Shown here: positions 1-9,573 of the stretch, piece after piece | Layout: the number at the start of each line of letters is the position of its first letter | Numbering within the stretch: position 1 is the first letter of the stretch | Position numbers and translations under genes: made by a program | Source of the DNA: Sphingobacterium sp. GVS05A | Lineage (GTDB): Bacteria; Bacteroidota; Bacteroidia; Sphingobacteriales; Sphingobacteriaceae | Assembly (NCBI RefSeq): GCF_019969845.1 | Contig: NZ_JAHXYR010000001.1 | Span: forward strand, 248,001 to 312,000 | Direction: 5' to 3' | DNA: 64,000 bases | The notes under the pieces: generated by a model | Databases searched by the model: none | What the model saw: the letters and a program-made list of their open reading frames with translations, nothing else | Told to the model about the DNA's origin: nothing

Positions 1-2
1 TG

Positions 3-2144
3 GATGCCAATGCAGCTGCAGCAGGGAAAATACCGGAAATTCAACGTTTACTAGTTGCCGGTGAGATCGAAAAAGCCGTTGCTCTGTCTGAAAAAGAACT
101 GAAGAGCAATCCCTTGCGTATACGATCCTATCAATCCTTCGGCAATTTTCGAATTGATTTTGGAACTGAGGGCTTTTGGCGGGAACAAGTCACCGACTAT
201 CGTCGTGATCTTGATTTACAGACAGGTTTAGCAACAAGTAGCTATCGTATCGATGGCGTAAAATATACAAGAGAAGTATTTGCTTCAGCACCCGATAACA
301 TAATCGTGATTCGTCTGTCAGCTGACAGGCCCGGAAAGCTAACCTTCCGGTTTTCCTATTCACGGGAGCAGGATGCCGTTGCTACCCCTTTATCAAGTCA
401 TGAGCTACAAATTCAGGGACAAGTGGTGGACTTGCCAATGGAAGATGGGGGCGAAATAGGGGCGCATATGAAATTTGCGGGTATAGTTCGTGGAAGCCAC
501 AAAGGTGGAAGCATGATCACAAACGCAAACTCTTTTTTTGTCAAGGATGCAGATGAAGTGCTCTTTTACTTTACGGCAGCGACAGATTATGATGTTACAA
601 AATTGAACTTCGATCATCATATTGACCCTTTGGCCCGCTGTCGGGCGCTATTGGATCAGGCTCAAAAACAGCATTATGAACAGATTCTTTCCAGACATAT
701 TGCTGATCATCGTCAACTTTTTGACCGTGTGGTCTTTAATATCGGACAGCCCTCGGATCTACCAACGGATCAACGCCTGAAAAAGGTAAAAGAGGGAAAT
801 CAGGATCTTTCTCTGATTAGTCTTTATTTTCAGTACGGACGTTATTTATTGATGGGTTCTTCACGTAGTCCTGGTGTGCTTCCTGCCAATTTACAAGGGA
901 TTTGGAACAAGGATATGAATGCCGCTTGGAGTTCGGATTTTCATACGAATATCAATATCCAGATGAACTATTGGCCGGCCGAAGTCTGTAACCTCTCGGA
1001 GACAGTAGTTCCTTTCTCAAATTTGATAAGCGCCTTGCGTGAGCCGGGGCGAGTAACTGCACGGAAGACCTATAACTCCTCGGGTTGGACGATGAACCAC
1101 CTCACAGATCCATTCGGACGGACAGCAATTGCGGATGGTGTAGGCTGGGGTACATTCCCCATCGCTGCTGCATGGCTGGTACTCCATCAATGGGATCATT
1201 ATTTATTTACCAACGATAAGGCTTACCTAACAAAAGAAGCTTATCCTTCAATGAAAGAAGCCGCTGAATTTATTTTGGGCTATCTTGTCCAAGATCATAA
1301 GGGCTATCTGGTCACAGCACCATCAAATTCCCCGGAGAATAGGTATCGAATGGCTGACGGAAAAGAATTTCAGCTGACTTATGGTGCAACCATGGATATA
1401 CAGATCATTCGTGAGTTATTTGAGGCATGTCTAACAGCAGGCGCAGTGGTTGGCGAAGAGACTGATTTTATAAAAAAACTGAAACAGGTGCTAACTAAAT
1501 TACCTCCTCTCCGGATTAGCCCACGATATCAGACAATCCAGGAATGGATTGAAGATTATGAAGAGGTAGAACCGGGGCACCGTCATATGTCCCATCTTTT
1601 TGGCCTTTATCCAGGGAAGTCGATTACTTCAGATAAAAAGGAACTGTTTGAAGCAGCGCGCAAAACGATCGCTCGTCGTCGGTTCTATAATGAAAACGAA
1701 AGCAACCGCAATGGTTCTTATACAGGATGGAGCAGGGCTTGGATGATTAACTTTTATGCGCGGCTGCTCGACGGTGAAGAAGCTGGTAAAAATGTACAGG
1801 CATTGCTCGCCAAGACAACATTAAACAACCTATTCAATACACATCCACCTTTTCAAATTGACGGAAATTTTGGTGGTACCGCGGGAATTGCTGAGATGTT
1901 GATCCAAAGCCATAATAAAGAGGTGCATATATTACCTGCTTTACCGCCAGTTTGGTCTGATGGTGAAATTAAAGGTTTGCGTGCCCGTCAGGGATTAACC
2001 GTTGACCTGAAGTGGAGTCAGGGCAATTTGATTTCGGTAACGCTAACTGCAGACGAGGATACAACAGTCAAATTGCGGTACAAGGATCATGTCAAAAAAG
2101 TAAAAGTAGGTGGTAAGAAGCCATTAATTCTAAATCGTTTATAA
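3..2144 (+). CDS. GH95 alpha-L-fucosidase / alpha-L-galactosidase, 5'-truncated by window
   Basis: The frame is open from base 3, so the gene begins before the window; an internal TTG at 114 is not a credible start. About 713 residues are present, against roughly 780-820 for the family, so only the N-terminal part of the beta-sandwich is missing. Family landmarks are visible: HTNINIQMNYWPAE (about 941-985), APSNSPENRYR (about 1318-1350) and FQIDGNFGGTAGIAEML (about 1852-1902), which carry the Asn pair, Glu and Asp used by inverting GH95 enzymes. Known GH95 members remove terminal alpha-1,2-linked L-fucose or L-galactose. It is the first of four + strand exported glycosidases, which suggests side-chain removal from a plant polysaccharide. 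Fucose versus L-galactose specificity cannot be read from sequence. Confidence 0.9.
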   Translation, partial: DANAAAAGKIPEIQRLLVAGEIEKAVALSEKELKSNPLRIRSYQSFGNFRIDFGTEGFWREQVTDYRRDLDLQTGLATSSYRIDGVKYTREVFASAPDNIIVIRLSADRPGKLTFRFSYSREQDAVATPLSSHELQIQGQVVDLPMEDGGEIGAHMKFAGIVRGSHKGGSMITNANSFFVKDADEVLFYFTAATDYDVTKLNFDHHIDPLARCRALLDQAQKQHYEQILSRHIADHRQLFDRVVFNIGQPSDLPTDQRLKKVKEGNQDLSLISLYFQYGRYLLMGSSRSPGVLPANLQGIWNKDMNAAWSSDFHTNINIQMNYWPAEVCNLSETVVPFSNLISALREPGRVTARKTYNSSGWTMNHLTDPFGRTAIADGVGWGTFPIAAAWLVLHQWDHYLFTNDKAYLTKEAYPSMKEAAEFILGYLVQDHKGYLVTAPSNSPENRYRMADGKEFQLTYGATMDIQIIRELFEACLTAGAVVGEETDFIKKLKQVLTKLPPLRISPRYQTIQEWIEDYEEVEPGHRHMSHLFGLYPGKSITSDKKELFEAARKTIARRRFYNENESNRNGSYTGWSRAWMINFYARLLDGEEAGKNVQALLAKTTLNNLFNTHPPFQIDGNFGGTAGIAEMLIQSHNKEVHILPALPPVWSDGEIKGLRARQGLTVDLKWSQGNLISVTLTADEDTTVKLRYKDHVKKVKVGGKKPLILNRL

Positions 2145-2228
2145 GCCATTGGATATTTGGTAGTGATGTGCTTTAAAAAGAAAATAGCGCTGTTCAAACC
2201 ATGCGATGCCAATGGAATTAAGAATAGA

Positions 2229-2251
2229 CTCATATGGCTATTCCATATGAG
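2229..2251 (+). promoter_or_regulatory. 9-bp hairpin in the GH95-GH35 gap
   Basis: CTCATATGG (2229-2237) and CCATATGAG (2243-2251) form a perfect 9-bp stem with a 5-nt loop, 27 bp before the GH35 ATG. No U-tract follows, so it looks like an mRNA processing or leader structure rather than a terminator. An outer pair, CCATTGG (2146-2152) and CCAATGG (2209-2215), lies just upstream. Confidence 0.35.
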
Positions 2252-2278
2252 CGTTAAAAGAGACATATTATATTAGAG

Positions 2279-4804
2279 ATGAATATATTCAAGTTAGTTT
2301 TGAGGAGGAAATATGGTGCTTTATTTATAGGTCATATACTTTTCTGTTGCATTATTTTTTATACTTCGATCGTACTTGCCCAAGATAGAGATAAGGCGAG
2401 GCCGATCAAGCGATTTGCCCATCCTGAACGAATTCGTTATGACGGCTCCTGTATGACTATCGAGGGGAAGGATGTTTATATTTATAGTGCTGCCTTCCAT
2501 TACTTCCGTTGCCCAGAAGATTTGTGGCGTGATCGATTTAAAAAAATTAAAGAGGCCGGATTCAACACAGTAGAAACCTATGTGCCCTGGAATTGGCATG
2601 AACGCCATATTCCAAGGGATATGCAAGATCAATCCAAATTCGATTTTTCCGACCTCAAAAGGTGGTTAAAGATGGCACAGGAGGAGTTTGGTTTTTATAC
2701 GATTGTTCGTCCCGGCCCTTTTATTTGTGCCGAATTTTCTGGCGGCGGATATCCGAGATGGTTGGCCAAATATCGTCCCGAGAATTTAGAGGGATTTTGG
2801 TTGCGTGGAAATGATGAGCAGCATATTGCCTGGTCCCAGCATTGGTTTGATGCTGTCTGCAAGGAATTGAAAGATGAGCAGATTACACATAAAGAGAAGG
2901 GAAAAAAAGGGATTATTATGATCCAGATCGAAAATGAGTACGATGCACACTGGACACCGGGAAAAGATAAAGTGTTGAAAGCCCTGAATGAATCGGTCAA
3001 GAAAAGTGGAATGGATATTCCTGTTTTTACTTGCCTGACAAATGAAACAAGAGGGAGCATAGACCCCGAATTATCGCAGGTCTTCGATTGCGATAACTAC
3101 TATGTGAGTGGGCCATCGGACGCACCGAGCTGCGCGTATCGCATGATGGATCTGCGCAAAAAGCAACCTGATGCTCCCGGGTTTGTGACCGAACTACAAG
3201 GTGGATGGTTTTCGCTGGTCACGGGAAGATTGAGCGAAGAACATTATTCCGATGACAGACATTTTAAAGCAATTGGTTTAATGACAATGCTGGGAGGTGG
3301 AACCGGAATCAATTACTACATGTTTTTCGGTGGTACGCATTTAGATGGCTGGGGAGCACGGGGTATGACCACAAGTTATGACTATAATGCAGCGATTTAT
3401 GAAAACGGTGCCATTGGTCCGAAATACCTTGCTGCTAAAGAAATAGGTGCATTCATCCAAAAATTTGAATCCAAACTAGTCCGCACGGAAGGCGGTCCTT
3501 GTGAACTGCAAGGCGCACCAAAATCATTATTTGGAGGAGTGAGAGTATCCAGTGATGGTACCAAATTTATCTTTTTGCATAACACAGACCCCAAGCAAGC
3601 GATTAAAGGAAGAGTTACCTTATTACCCAATAGCACCAATCTGGTCAAAGAACCTATCTATAATGTGAACCAACATGGTGAGAAAGTATTGATTAAAACA
3701 GATGATCAACTGGCAAATCAAATTTTGAAAATGGATAAGATCGAGGTTGAATATGATCTGGCAGGTTTGGAATCAAAGATTTTGGTGGTCTCAGCTGGAC
3801 AGTCGACGGCTAAGGGGGATTGGTGGCCCAACAAGGCTGACACCATTCAACGACCTTCCAAAGTGCCAGCGGGAATCCGTATCAGCACAGCTCGCAAGGC
3901 CGAGGATGCCACTGACCTGGCAGATTGGAACGGTATGCGACAATTAGTGAGTCTTTCTGATATGGACATCAATGATTTTAGATATAGTATCTATCGTAGC
4001 CATGTGGTCTTGACCGCAAAACAAGCTGAGCGTGAACATTATTTACTGTTCAATATGTACACACGGGATATTGTATCGGTACTTGTTAATGGAAAGCCTG
4101 CCAAGCGGCTTTTTCCAGACCGTGCCGATGCGCAAAGTTGGACAACGCGCAATGCCTTTGAGCGTATTCGCTTAGACGAATACGACAACCGTTTTGATGT
4201 TGCGGGCTTATTGAAAGCTGGAGAAAATGAAATTGTTGTGGCATATGAAAACTTGGGGCACGCACATGGCTATGTACCTATGGAAGAACTGGCTGGTATT
4301 CATCATGCGGGACTTTCGTTAAGTGAAACCGCGCTTACGCACCCCTTGGAATGGGAGTTTTCGACCGATCTTGCTGGCATACAGCGAGGCTGGAATTTGC
4401 CCGATTTTGATGATACTGGCTGGAATAAGATTTCCCTGGATACGGTGAATGAAATTCCACGTAAAGGTAACCAAGTACAACCCAAAGGTAAGCAGGACGG
4501 CCTGGTTACCTGGTATCGGGTTGAATTTAACCTGGACAAACTCCCGAAAGATTTATGGGTGCCTTGGATGGCTAAAGTTAATGCTTCGGGCAACGGTTAT
4601 ATGTGGCTTAATGGACATAACATCGGACGTCATTGGGAGGCAGGGCCTCAACGTGAATTTTTTCTTCCGGAATGTTGGCTGAATTTTGGGTCGAAGAAAA
4701 ATGTACTCACATTTGGGCTGAGACAGACAGAAAATGGAGCATTGCTACAAGCCTTAGAAATTTTGCCGTATCCTAATACTGCTGAGGTAAGAAAAGATAG
4801 ATAA
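2279..4804 (+). CDS. GH35 beta-galactosidase, exported
   Basis: This 841-residue protein has an N-terminal hydrophobic export segment (about residues 14-34, ending in LAQ). A GH35 TIM barrel follows (about 45-400): YSAAFHYFR, TYVPWNWHE, RPGPFICAEFSGGGYPRW. The acid/base is predicted to be E220 in QIENEYD and the nucleophile E305 in VTELQGGWF. C-terminal jelly-roll domains resembling galactose-binding modules follow (about 590-830, including NGHNIGRHW). Such enzymes remove terminal beta-linked galactose, in the periplasm or at the cell surface. It lies 134 bp after the GH95 gene and 16 bp before the GH2 gene, so co-transcription with GH2 and GH43 is likely. A few GH35 members have other exo-beta specificities. 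Confidence 0.92.
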   Translation: MNIFKLVLRRKYGALFIGHILFCCIIFYTSIVLAQDRDKARPIKRFAHPERIRYDGSCMTIEGKDVYIYSAAFHYFRCPEDLWRDRFKKIKEAGFNTVETYVPWNWHERHIPRDMQDQSKFDFSDLKRWLKMAQEEFGFYTIVRPGPFICAEFSGGGYPRWLAKYRPENLEGFWLRGNDEQHIAWSQHWFDAVCKELKDEQITHKEKGKKGIIMIQIENEYDAHWTPGKDKVLKALNESVKKSGMDIPVFTCLTNETRGSIDPELSQVFDCDNYYVSGPSDAPSCAYRMMDLRKKQPDAPGFVTELQGGWFSLVTGRLSEEHYSDDRHFKAIGLMTMLGGGTGINYYMFFGGTHLDGWGARGMTTSYDYNAAIYENGAIGPKYLAAKEIGAFIQKFESKLVRTEGGPCELQGAPKSLFGGVRVSSDGTKFIFLHNTDPKQAIKGRVTLLPNSTNLVKEPIYNVNQHGEKVLIKTDDQLANQILKMDKIEVEYDLAGLESKILVVSAGQSTAKGDWWPNKADTIQRPSKVPAGIRISTARKAEDATDLADWNGMRQLVSLSDMDINDFRYSIYRSHVVLTAKQAEREHYLLFNMYTRDIVSVLVNGKPAKRLFPDRADAQSWTTRNAFERIRLDEYDNRFDVAGLLKAGENEIVVAYENLGHAHGYVPMEELAGIHHAGLSLSETALTHPLEWEFSTDLAGIQRGWNLPDFDDTGWNKISLDTVNEIPRKGNQVQPKGKQDGLVTWYRVEFNLDKLPKDLWVPWMAKVNASGNGYMWLNGHNIGRHWEAGPQREFFLPECWLNFGSKKNVLTFGLRQTENGALLQALEILPYPNTAEVRKDR

Positions 4805-4820
4805 TCAATACTTATGAAGA

Positions 4821-7745
4821 ATGAATAAGTTTTTAAGAGAATTCACGATCCTGCTTTTACTGGTATGGGGATCCTGTCTCCAGAGTTTTGGGAACAAGCC
4901 AACGAGCCGTATCGAATATCAACTAAACACGGATTGGGCCTTTTATCGTGGTGATTTTAAAGGTGGCGAGGGTATTGGTTTGGATGACTCCAAATGGATC
5001 CCAGCAGTATTGCCACATGTGATGCAGCTTGAGAAGAAGCACAACGGTGGCGATGCTATCTACGATGGAATAGGCTGGTATCGGCGTTATTTCAAACTCT
5101 CGGATCATGATCGAAGTAAAAAGGTCTTTGTGCAGTTTGAAGGTGTGATGAACAGCTGTGAAGTGTTTGTCAATGGCAAAAGCGTCGGTAAGCATTACGG
5201 TGGATACGTTGGTTTTACCTTGGATATAACGGATCAGCTCCATTTTGATCACACAAACAATCTGATTGCGGTTCGGGTATCAGCTGAATATGATCCGTTG
5301 ACGCCTCCGGGTAAGCCACAGGATAGACTTGATTTCTACTATTATAGCGGAATCTATCGGGATGCTAAATTGATTGTGTCCGATCCCTTGCGCATTACCG
5401 ATGAACTGGAACCGGATGCGACCCAGAATTCGGGTGTTTTTGTTCATTATCCTAAGGTGGATAAAAGCAAGGCCATTGTAGCCGTAAATACCGAATTGAA
5501 AAATGATGACAAAGTGACCAAGAAGGGATATCTCTTGACCTTACTGAAAGATACCAAAGGGAAAGTTGTGGGCCAGCAGCGAGTATTATTTGAGCTGAAA
5601 CCGCAAGAACGTCGACGGATAGATCAACAGTTGGAAGTCAAGAACCCAGGATTGTGGCATCCCTACCGTCCGAACTGCTATAACTTGGAGAATCGTGTTT
5701 ACCTTTCTAACGGTACTGAGGTGGATCAGCGTACTGAGCAAATTGGTATTCGTCATATCCGTTATAGCAAAGATGGTGGCTTCTTTATCAACGGTGAGCA
5801 TGTGTATATGGTCGGAGCCAATCGACATCAAGCTTATCCGCATGTTGGTGACGCGGCTTCAAATTCGGTACAGGAGCGGGAAGTGATCGATATGAAACGC
5901 GGTGGATATAATTCCGTTCGAGCAGCTCATTATCCGCATGACCCTGCTTTTTTGAAGGCTTGCGACCGTCATGGGCTTTTGGTTGTTGAGTGTGTGCCTG
6001 GATGGCAATATTTTAATAAGGCTCCCGAATTTGCGGATCGTCTGGAATCCATCACACGCAGTATGATTCGTCGCGACCGAAACCGTCCTTCTGTTGTGCT
6101 TTGGGAAACAGCATTAAATGAAACAAGCTATCCCTTGTCCGTAGTCAAGCGTATCGCCGAAGCTGCACATGCTGAATATCCCGGAGATCAGTTTTATACT
6201 GCAGGCGATTACTTTAGCCATGAGGATACAGAATCCTATTATGATGTCTTTTATAAACAGGTTTCGAAATATCCCAAAGATGGAAATGTGATGAGTAATT
6301 ATTTGGAGGATCAAATAGCGATTAAACCTTTGCTGACTCGAGAATGGGGTGATGGAGTAGGGGAGAAACCGAGGGTGAGCATGACCGAAAATGAATACGA
6401 GCAAATGCGGCAGGGGCGTAGCCGATTACATCAACTGAATGGAAATGGCTATTTCGACTGGTGTATGTTGGATGCCAATCCACGTATGGGGGGACATTTT
6501 ATGTGGAGTTATAATGATTATACCCGTGGCGCTGAGGAAGAGACCATGTATTCCGGTGTGGTCGATGTAAACAGATACCCGAAATTTGCCTATTACATGA
6601 TGCAGAGTATGCGTCCTTACCGGTTGGACCAAAAGGGAATTTTCAAAGGTCCCATGGTATTTATTGCCTCTTATAATTCGTCGGAAAAACTAAAAACATC
6701 AAGCACGGAAATCACAGTTTATTCAAATTGTGAAGCTGTTGAACTCTATAGAAATGGGAAATTGATTGCGCGACAGACTCGTGATCGACGAGCTAAACTC
6801 TACCCGTACATCGTGGGAAAAGGCGGGAGTCCAAGTTTTGTTTTTGATGCGGGCGGATATGAAGCCGGTGAGTTGAAAGCGCTTGCTTATGTAAAAGGAA
6901 AAGTAGTTGCGAAACATGCGGTTCATACAGCGGGTGAAGCTCATCATATTGAAGTCTTTATTCCGGATCATGGAATTCAACCGATTGCAGATGGATCCGA
7001 TATGATTCCGGTGTATTTTAAAGTATGTGACAAAGAGGGCAACCTGTTGCATGATGCACAGACAGCGGTCCGTATTCAGGTTACAGGCGAAGGTCATTTG
7101 ATTGGCGACAACTCGGCTCGTATTGCAATTAATCCACAAGTTGTTGAAGGGGGAATCGGATTTGCTTTTGTTCGTACAAGTAAGAAGAGCGGGAAAATTT
7201 ATATCAGCGCATCAGCCGAAGGACTTGAAAGCGGAAACATAGCGATTCGATCTATTCGTCCAGTATCCAGTGAAATTCCAGACGGTGATCATTTGGCGTT
7301 TGGCGGAAATGAGGAAGATCATGTGTCTGCTAAACCAACAAAATGGGATAAAGAACTATTGGCTAGGCCAAAAGTGAAATTCAAAAAGGTGACAGCAACG
7401 TCGACACATCTGGATTTTCCAATTGCCCATATCACCGACGGCGATGACTATTCTTGGTGGATTGCGGATCAGGATAGGTTTCCTCAAGTCGTTACCTTGG
7501 AACTCAATCAGCCGACGAAGGTGGTTGGTAGTCGTATACGTTTGCAGAAAGATAGTTCGAAATACCGCTATAAAGTAGAGGGATCACTCGATGGAACGAT
7601 CTGGGAGGAGCTTTATGAAAAAGAATGTACGGGATGGGATTTCAAACCGGTAAAACTGGATAAGATGATTCAATTTATGCGGGTCAGTATTTTGGAAGTC
7701 TCTGAGGGAAGAGCAGGATTGGCTGAAATAACCCTATTTCAATAA
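4821..7745 (+). CDS. GH2 beta-galactosidase-like enzyme with C-terminal F5/8C domain
   Basis: A 974-residue exported protein with a signal peptide at about 1-24. The GH2 sugar-binding domain contains GWYRRYFKL and FEGVMNSCEVFVNGKSVGKHYGGY; an Ig-like domain and the TIM barrel (about 315-610) follow. The predicted acid/base is E434 in LWETALNETSY and the nucleophile E508 in LLTREWGDG. After this come DUF4982/Big-like beta domains (about 620-830). The last roughly 120 residues form an F5/8 type C (discoidin, CBM32-like) domain: SSKYRYKVEGSLDGTIW and a C-terminal FMRVSILE strand. The likely role is removal of beta-linked galactose or a related sugar from side chains. GH2 also includes beta-glucuronidases, mannosidases and arabinosidases, so the substrate is open. 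The start ATG follows the GH35 stop by 16 bp. Confidence 0.88.
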   Translation: MNKFLREFTILLLLVWGSCLQSFGNKPTSRIEYQLNTDWAFYRGDFKGGEGIGLDDSKWIPAVLPHVMQLEKKHNGGDAIYDGIGWYRRYFKLSDHDRSKKVFVQFEGVMNSCEVFVNGKSVGKHYGGYVGFTLDITDQLHFDHTNNLIAVRVSAEYDPLTPPGKPQDRLDFYYYSGIYRDAKLIVSDPLRITDELEPDATQNSGVFVHYPKVDKSKAIVAVNTELKNDDKVTKKGYLLTLLKDTKGKVVGQQRVLFELKPQERRRIDQQLEVKNPGLWHPYRPNCYNLENRVYLSNGTEVDQRTEQIGIRHIRYSKDGGFFINGEHVYMVGANRHQAYPHVGDAASNSVQEREVIDMKRGGYNSVRAAHYPHDPAFLKACDRHGLLVVECVPGWQYFNKAPEFADRLESITRSMIRRDRNRPSVVLWETALNETSYPLSVVKRIAEAAHAEYPGDQFYTAGDYFSHEDTESYYDVFYKQVSKYPKDGNVMSNYLEDQIAIKPLLTREWGDGVGEKPRVSMTENEYEQMRQGRSRLHQLNGNGYFDWCMLDANPRMGGHFMWSYNDYTRGAEEETMYSGVVDVNRYPKFAYYMMQSMRPYRLDQKGIFKGPMVFIASYNSSEKLKTSSTEITVYSNCEAVELYRNGKLIARQTRDRRAKLYPYIVGKGGSPSFVFDAGGYEAGELKALAYVKGKVVAKHAVHTAGEAHHIEVFIPDHGIQPIADGSDMIPVYFKVCDKEGNLLHDAQTAVRIQVTGEGHLIGDNSARIAINPQVVEGGIGFAFVRTSKKSGKIYISASAEGLESGNIAIRSIRPVSSEIPDGDHLAFGGNEEDHVSAKPTKWDKELLARPKVKFKKVTATSTHLDFPIAHITDGDDYSWWIADQDRFPQVVTLELNQPTKVVGSRIRLQKDSSKYRYKVEGSLDGTIWEELYEKECTGWDFKPVKLDKMIQFMRVSILEVSEGRAGLAEITLFQ

Positions 7746-7769
7746 CAAATAAAAAGAAATTAAATTAAG

Positions 7770-9383
7770 ATGAGTACGATTATAATGAAACACTACTGTA
7801 AGTCAGCCATGAAATTGGGACTTACATTGGCATTGACACTATCACTTTTTGGTCAGGCGTCGGCACAGCAGGTATGGAGCCCTGATAATGGTAATGGAAC
7901 CTTTACCAATCCCTTGCTTTGGGGCGATTGGCCAGATCCCGATGTAATCCGTGTGGGCGACTACTTTTATATGATCTCGACGAGCATGCACTATGTACCA
8001 GGTGCTCCGATTGTAAAATCCAAAGATTTGGTCAATTGGGAAATGGTAGGTTATGCCGTGGATCATTATGAGGAAGACCCCCGTTACAATATGGAAGGTG
8101 GAACATTGTATTTGAATGGTTCTTGGGCGGCAACTTTAAAGCATCACAATGGGAAATTCTATGCTGGATTTTGTACACCGTATGGTTGGGGACGTGAAAA
8201 GGGTAATTTCTCGATCTGCGAAGCGGATAAGCCAGAGGGACCATGGAAGCGGACAATCTTTCCCGAATACCTTTATGATCCCGGATTGTTCTTCGATGAT
8301 AACGGTAAAGTATATGTCGTACATGGTCAAGGTACATTATACCTGACAGAGTTGAATGCAGATGTTAAATCTGTCAAGAGTGATAAAGTCAAAATCTGGC
8401 AAGGTAGCTTCAAGAATGCGAACGAACTTGGTGGTCATTTTGGAATGGAAGGAGCGCATATGTACAAGATCAATGGCAAGTACTATATCACCTGTCCGGC
8501 GGGTGGAACGCAGGGCTGGCAGATCTGCTTGCGCTCCGATAATATCTATGGTCCTTACGAACATAAATTGATACTCAACGACAACAGTTCTTATCCCGAC
8601 AACGGTTTACATCAAGGGGGAATGGTGCAGTTGAAAAATGGAGACTGGTGGTTTATTATTATGCAGGATCGTGGTGCCATAGGTCGGGTTCCCCATCTTT
8701 TGCCTGTCAAATGGGAAGACGGATGGCCTATGCTCGGAACGGGTAACAAGGACGTGATTACTTACAAGAAACCAAATGTCGGAAAGACTTACCCGATAAA
8801 AACTCCAGCGACAACGGATGAATTCAATGGTAGCAAACTTGGATTACAATGGCAATGGAACCATAACCCTGATAATAGCAAATGGTCACTGCAAGAACAT
8901 AAAGGCTATATGCGTCTACATGCTTCACGTGCAGATTCTTTAAAAACTGCCCGTAATACCTTGACACAACGGGTGCAGGGGCCAAGTTCGGAAGGTACTG
9001 TTGAAATCGATTTGAAAGGATTAAAAAATGGCAATGTGACTGGATTTGGTGTTTTTGAATTCCCATATGCTTTTGTGGCTGTGGAGCAGGTCAACGGTAA
9101 ACGTAAAATTATCATGAGTAATGATGATAAGATTATCGAGAGTAAAGAGAACTTTGAAGGTGATAAGCTGTGGGTAAGGGCACGTGTTACTGATAAGGGG
9201 TTTATAGCAAAATTCTATTATAGCACCGATGGAGAGAACTTTTATGCTATTGGAGATGATTTAAAGATGCAGTTAGGACTACCTTGGACAGCAAATCGTT
9301 TTGCATTGTTCAACTATAGTAAAACGGCAGAAGGAGTAGATGGTTATGCCGATTTTAACTGGTTTAGGTTTACCAATAAGTAA
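7770..9383 (+). CDS. GH43 beta-xylosidase / arabinofuranosidase-like enzyme
   Basis: A 537-residue exported protein with a signal peptide ending around ASAQQ; internal ATGs at 7785 and 7809 are alternative starts. The five-bladed propeller carries the GH43 triad: base D56 in GDWPDPDVIR, pKa-modulating D170 in YDPGLFFDD, and acid E227 in GHFGMEGAHMY. A C-terminal concanavalin-like beta-sandwich (about 345-537), common in beta-xylosidase-type GH43s, follows. The family cleaves terminal beta-xylose or alpha-L-arabinofuranose. It lies 24 bp after the GH2 gene and is the last gene of the run, with a strong terminator after it. Confidence 0.92.
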   Translation: MSTIIMKHYCKSAMKLGLTLALTLSLFGQASAQQVWSPDNGNGTFTNPLLWGDWPDPDVIRVGDYFYMISTSMHYVPGAPIVKSKDLVNWEMVGYAVDHYEEDPRYNMEGGTLYLNGSWAATLKHHNGKFYAGFCTPYGWGREKGNFSICEADKPEGPWKRTIFPEYLYDPGLFFDDNGKVYVVHGQGTLYLTELNADVKSVKSDKVKIWQGSFKNANELGGHFGMEGAHMYKINGKYYITCPAGGTQGWQICLRSDNIYGPYEHKLILNDNSSYPDNGLHQGGMVQLKNGDWWFIIMQDRGAIGRVPHLLPVKWEDGWPMLGTGNKDVITYKKPNVGKTYPIKTPATTDEFNGSKLGLQWQWNHNPDNSKWSLQEHKGYMRLHASRADSLKTARNTLTQRVQGPSSEGTVEIDLKGLKNGNVTGFGVFEFPYAFVAVEQVNGKRKIIMSNDDKIIESKENFEGDKLWVRARVTDKGFIAKFYYSTDGENFYAIGDDLKMQLGLPWTANRFALFNYSKTAEGVDGYADFNWFRFTNK

Positions 9384-9420
9384 AATAAGGTTTAAAAATA
9401 ATAGCGGATATTTACACGAA

Positions 9421-9456
9421 AGCCTAGTATCATTTGACGATGCTAGGCTTTTTTTG
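9421..9456 (+). terminator. Intrinsic terminator after GH43
   Basis: AGCCTAGTATC (9421-9431) pairs with GATGCTAGGCT (9439-9449) over 11 bp with one G-U and a 7-nt loop, followed by a run of T. It closes the GH95-GH35-GH2-GH43 unit. Confidence 0.9.
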
Positions 9457-9491
9457 CTTTTTGCAAAACGCATAACTATTCTGATACAGTA

Positions 9492-9522
9492 TTGGCAATG
9501 ACAGTGATTTTAAGTAAGTTTA
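9492..9522 (+). promoter_or_regulatory. Candidate Bacteroidota-type promoter for the MutS-like gene
   Basis: TTG at 9492-9494 is followed 20 nt later by TAAGTTTA (9515-9522), one base off the -7 consensus TAnnTTTG. This would give a leader of about 45 nt. Confidence 0.3.
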
Positions 9523-9573
9523 GAAAACAGTACCGTACCAAGAACCACGCATGAAGCAGTACCGTGAGAAAAT

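Noticed and set aside
114..116. TTG at 114 as the GH95 start
   Set aside because: The frame is open to the window edge and upstream residues continue the GH95 sequence, so the gene is truncated by the window.
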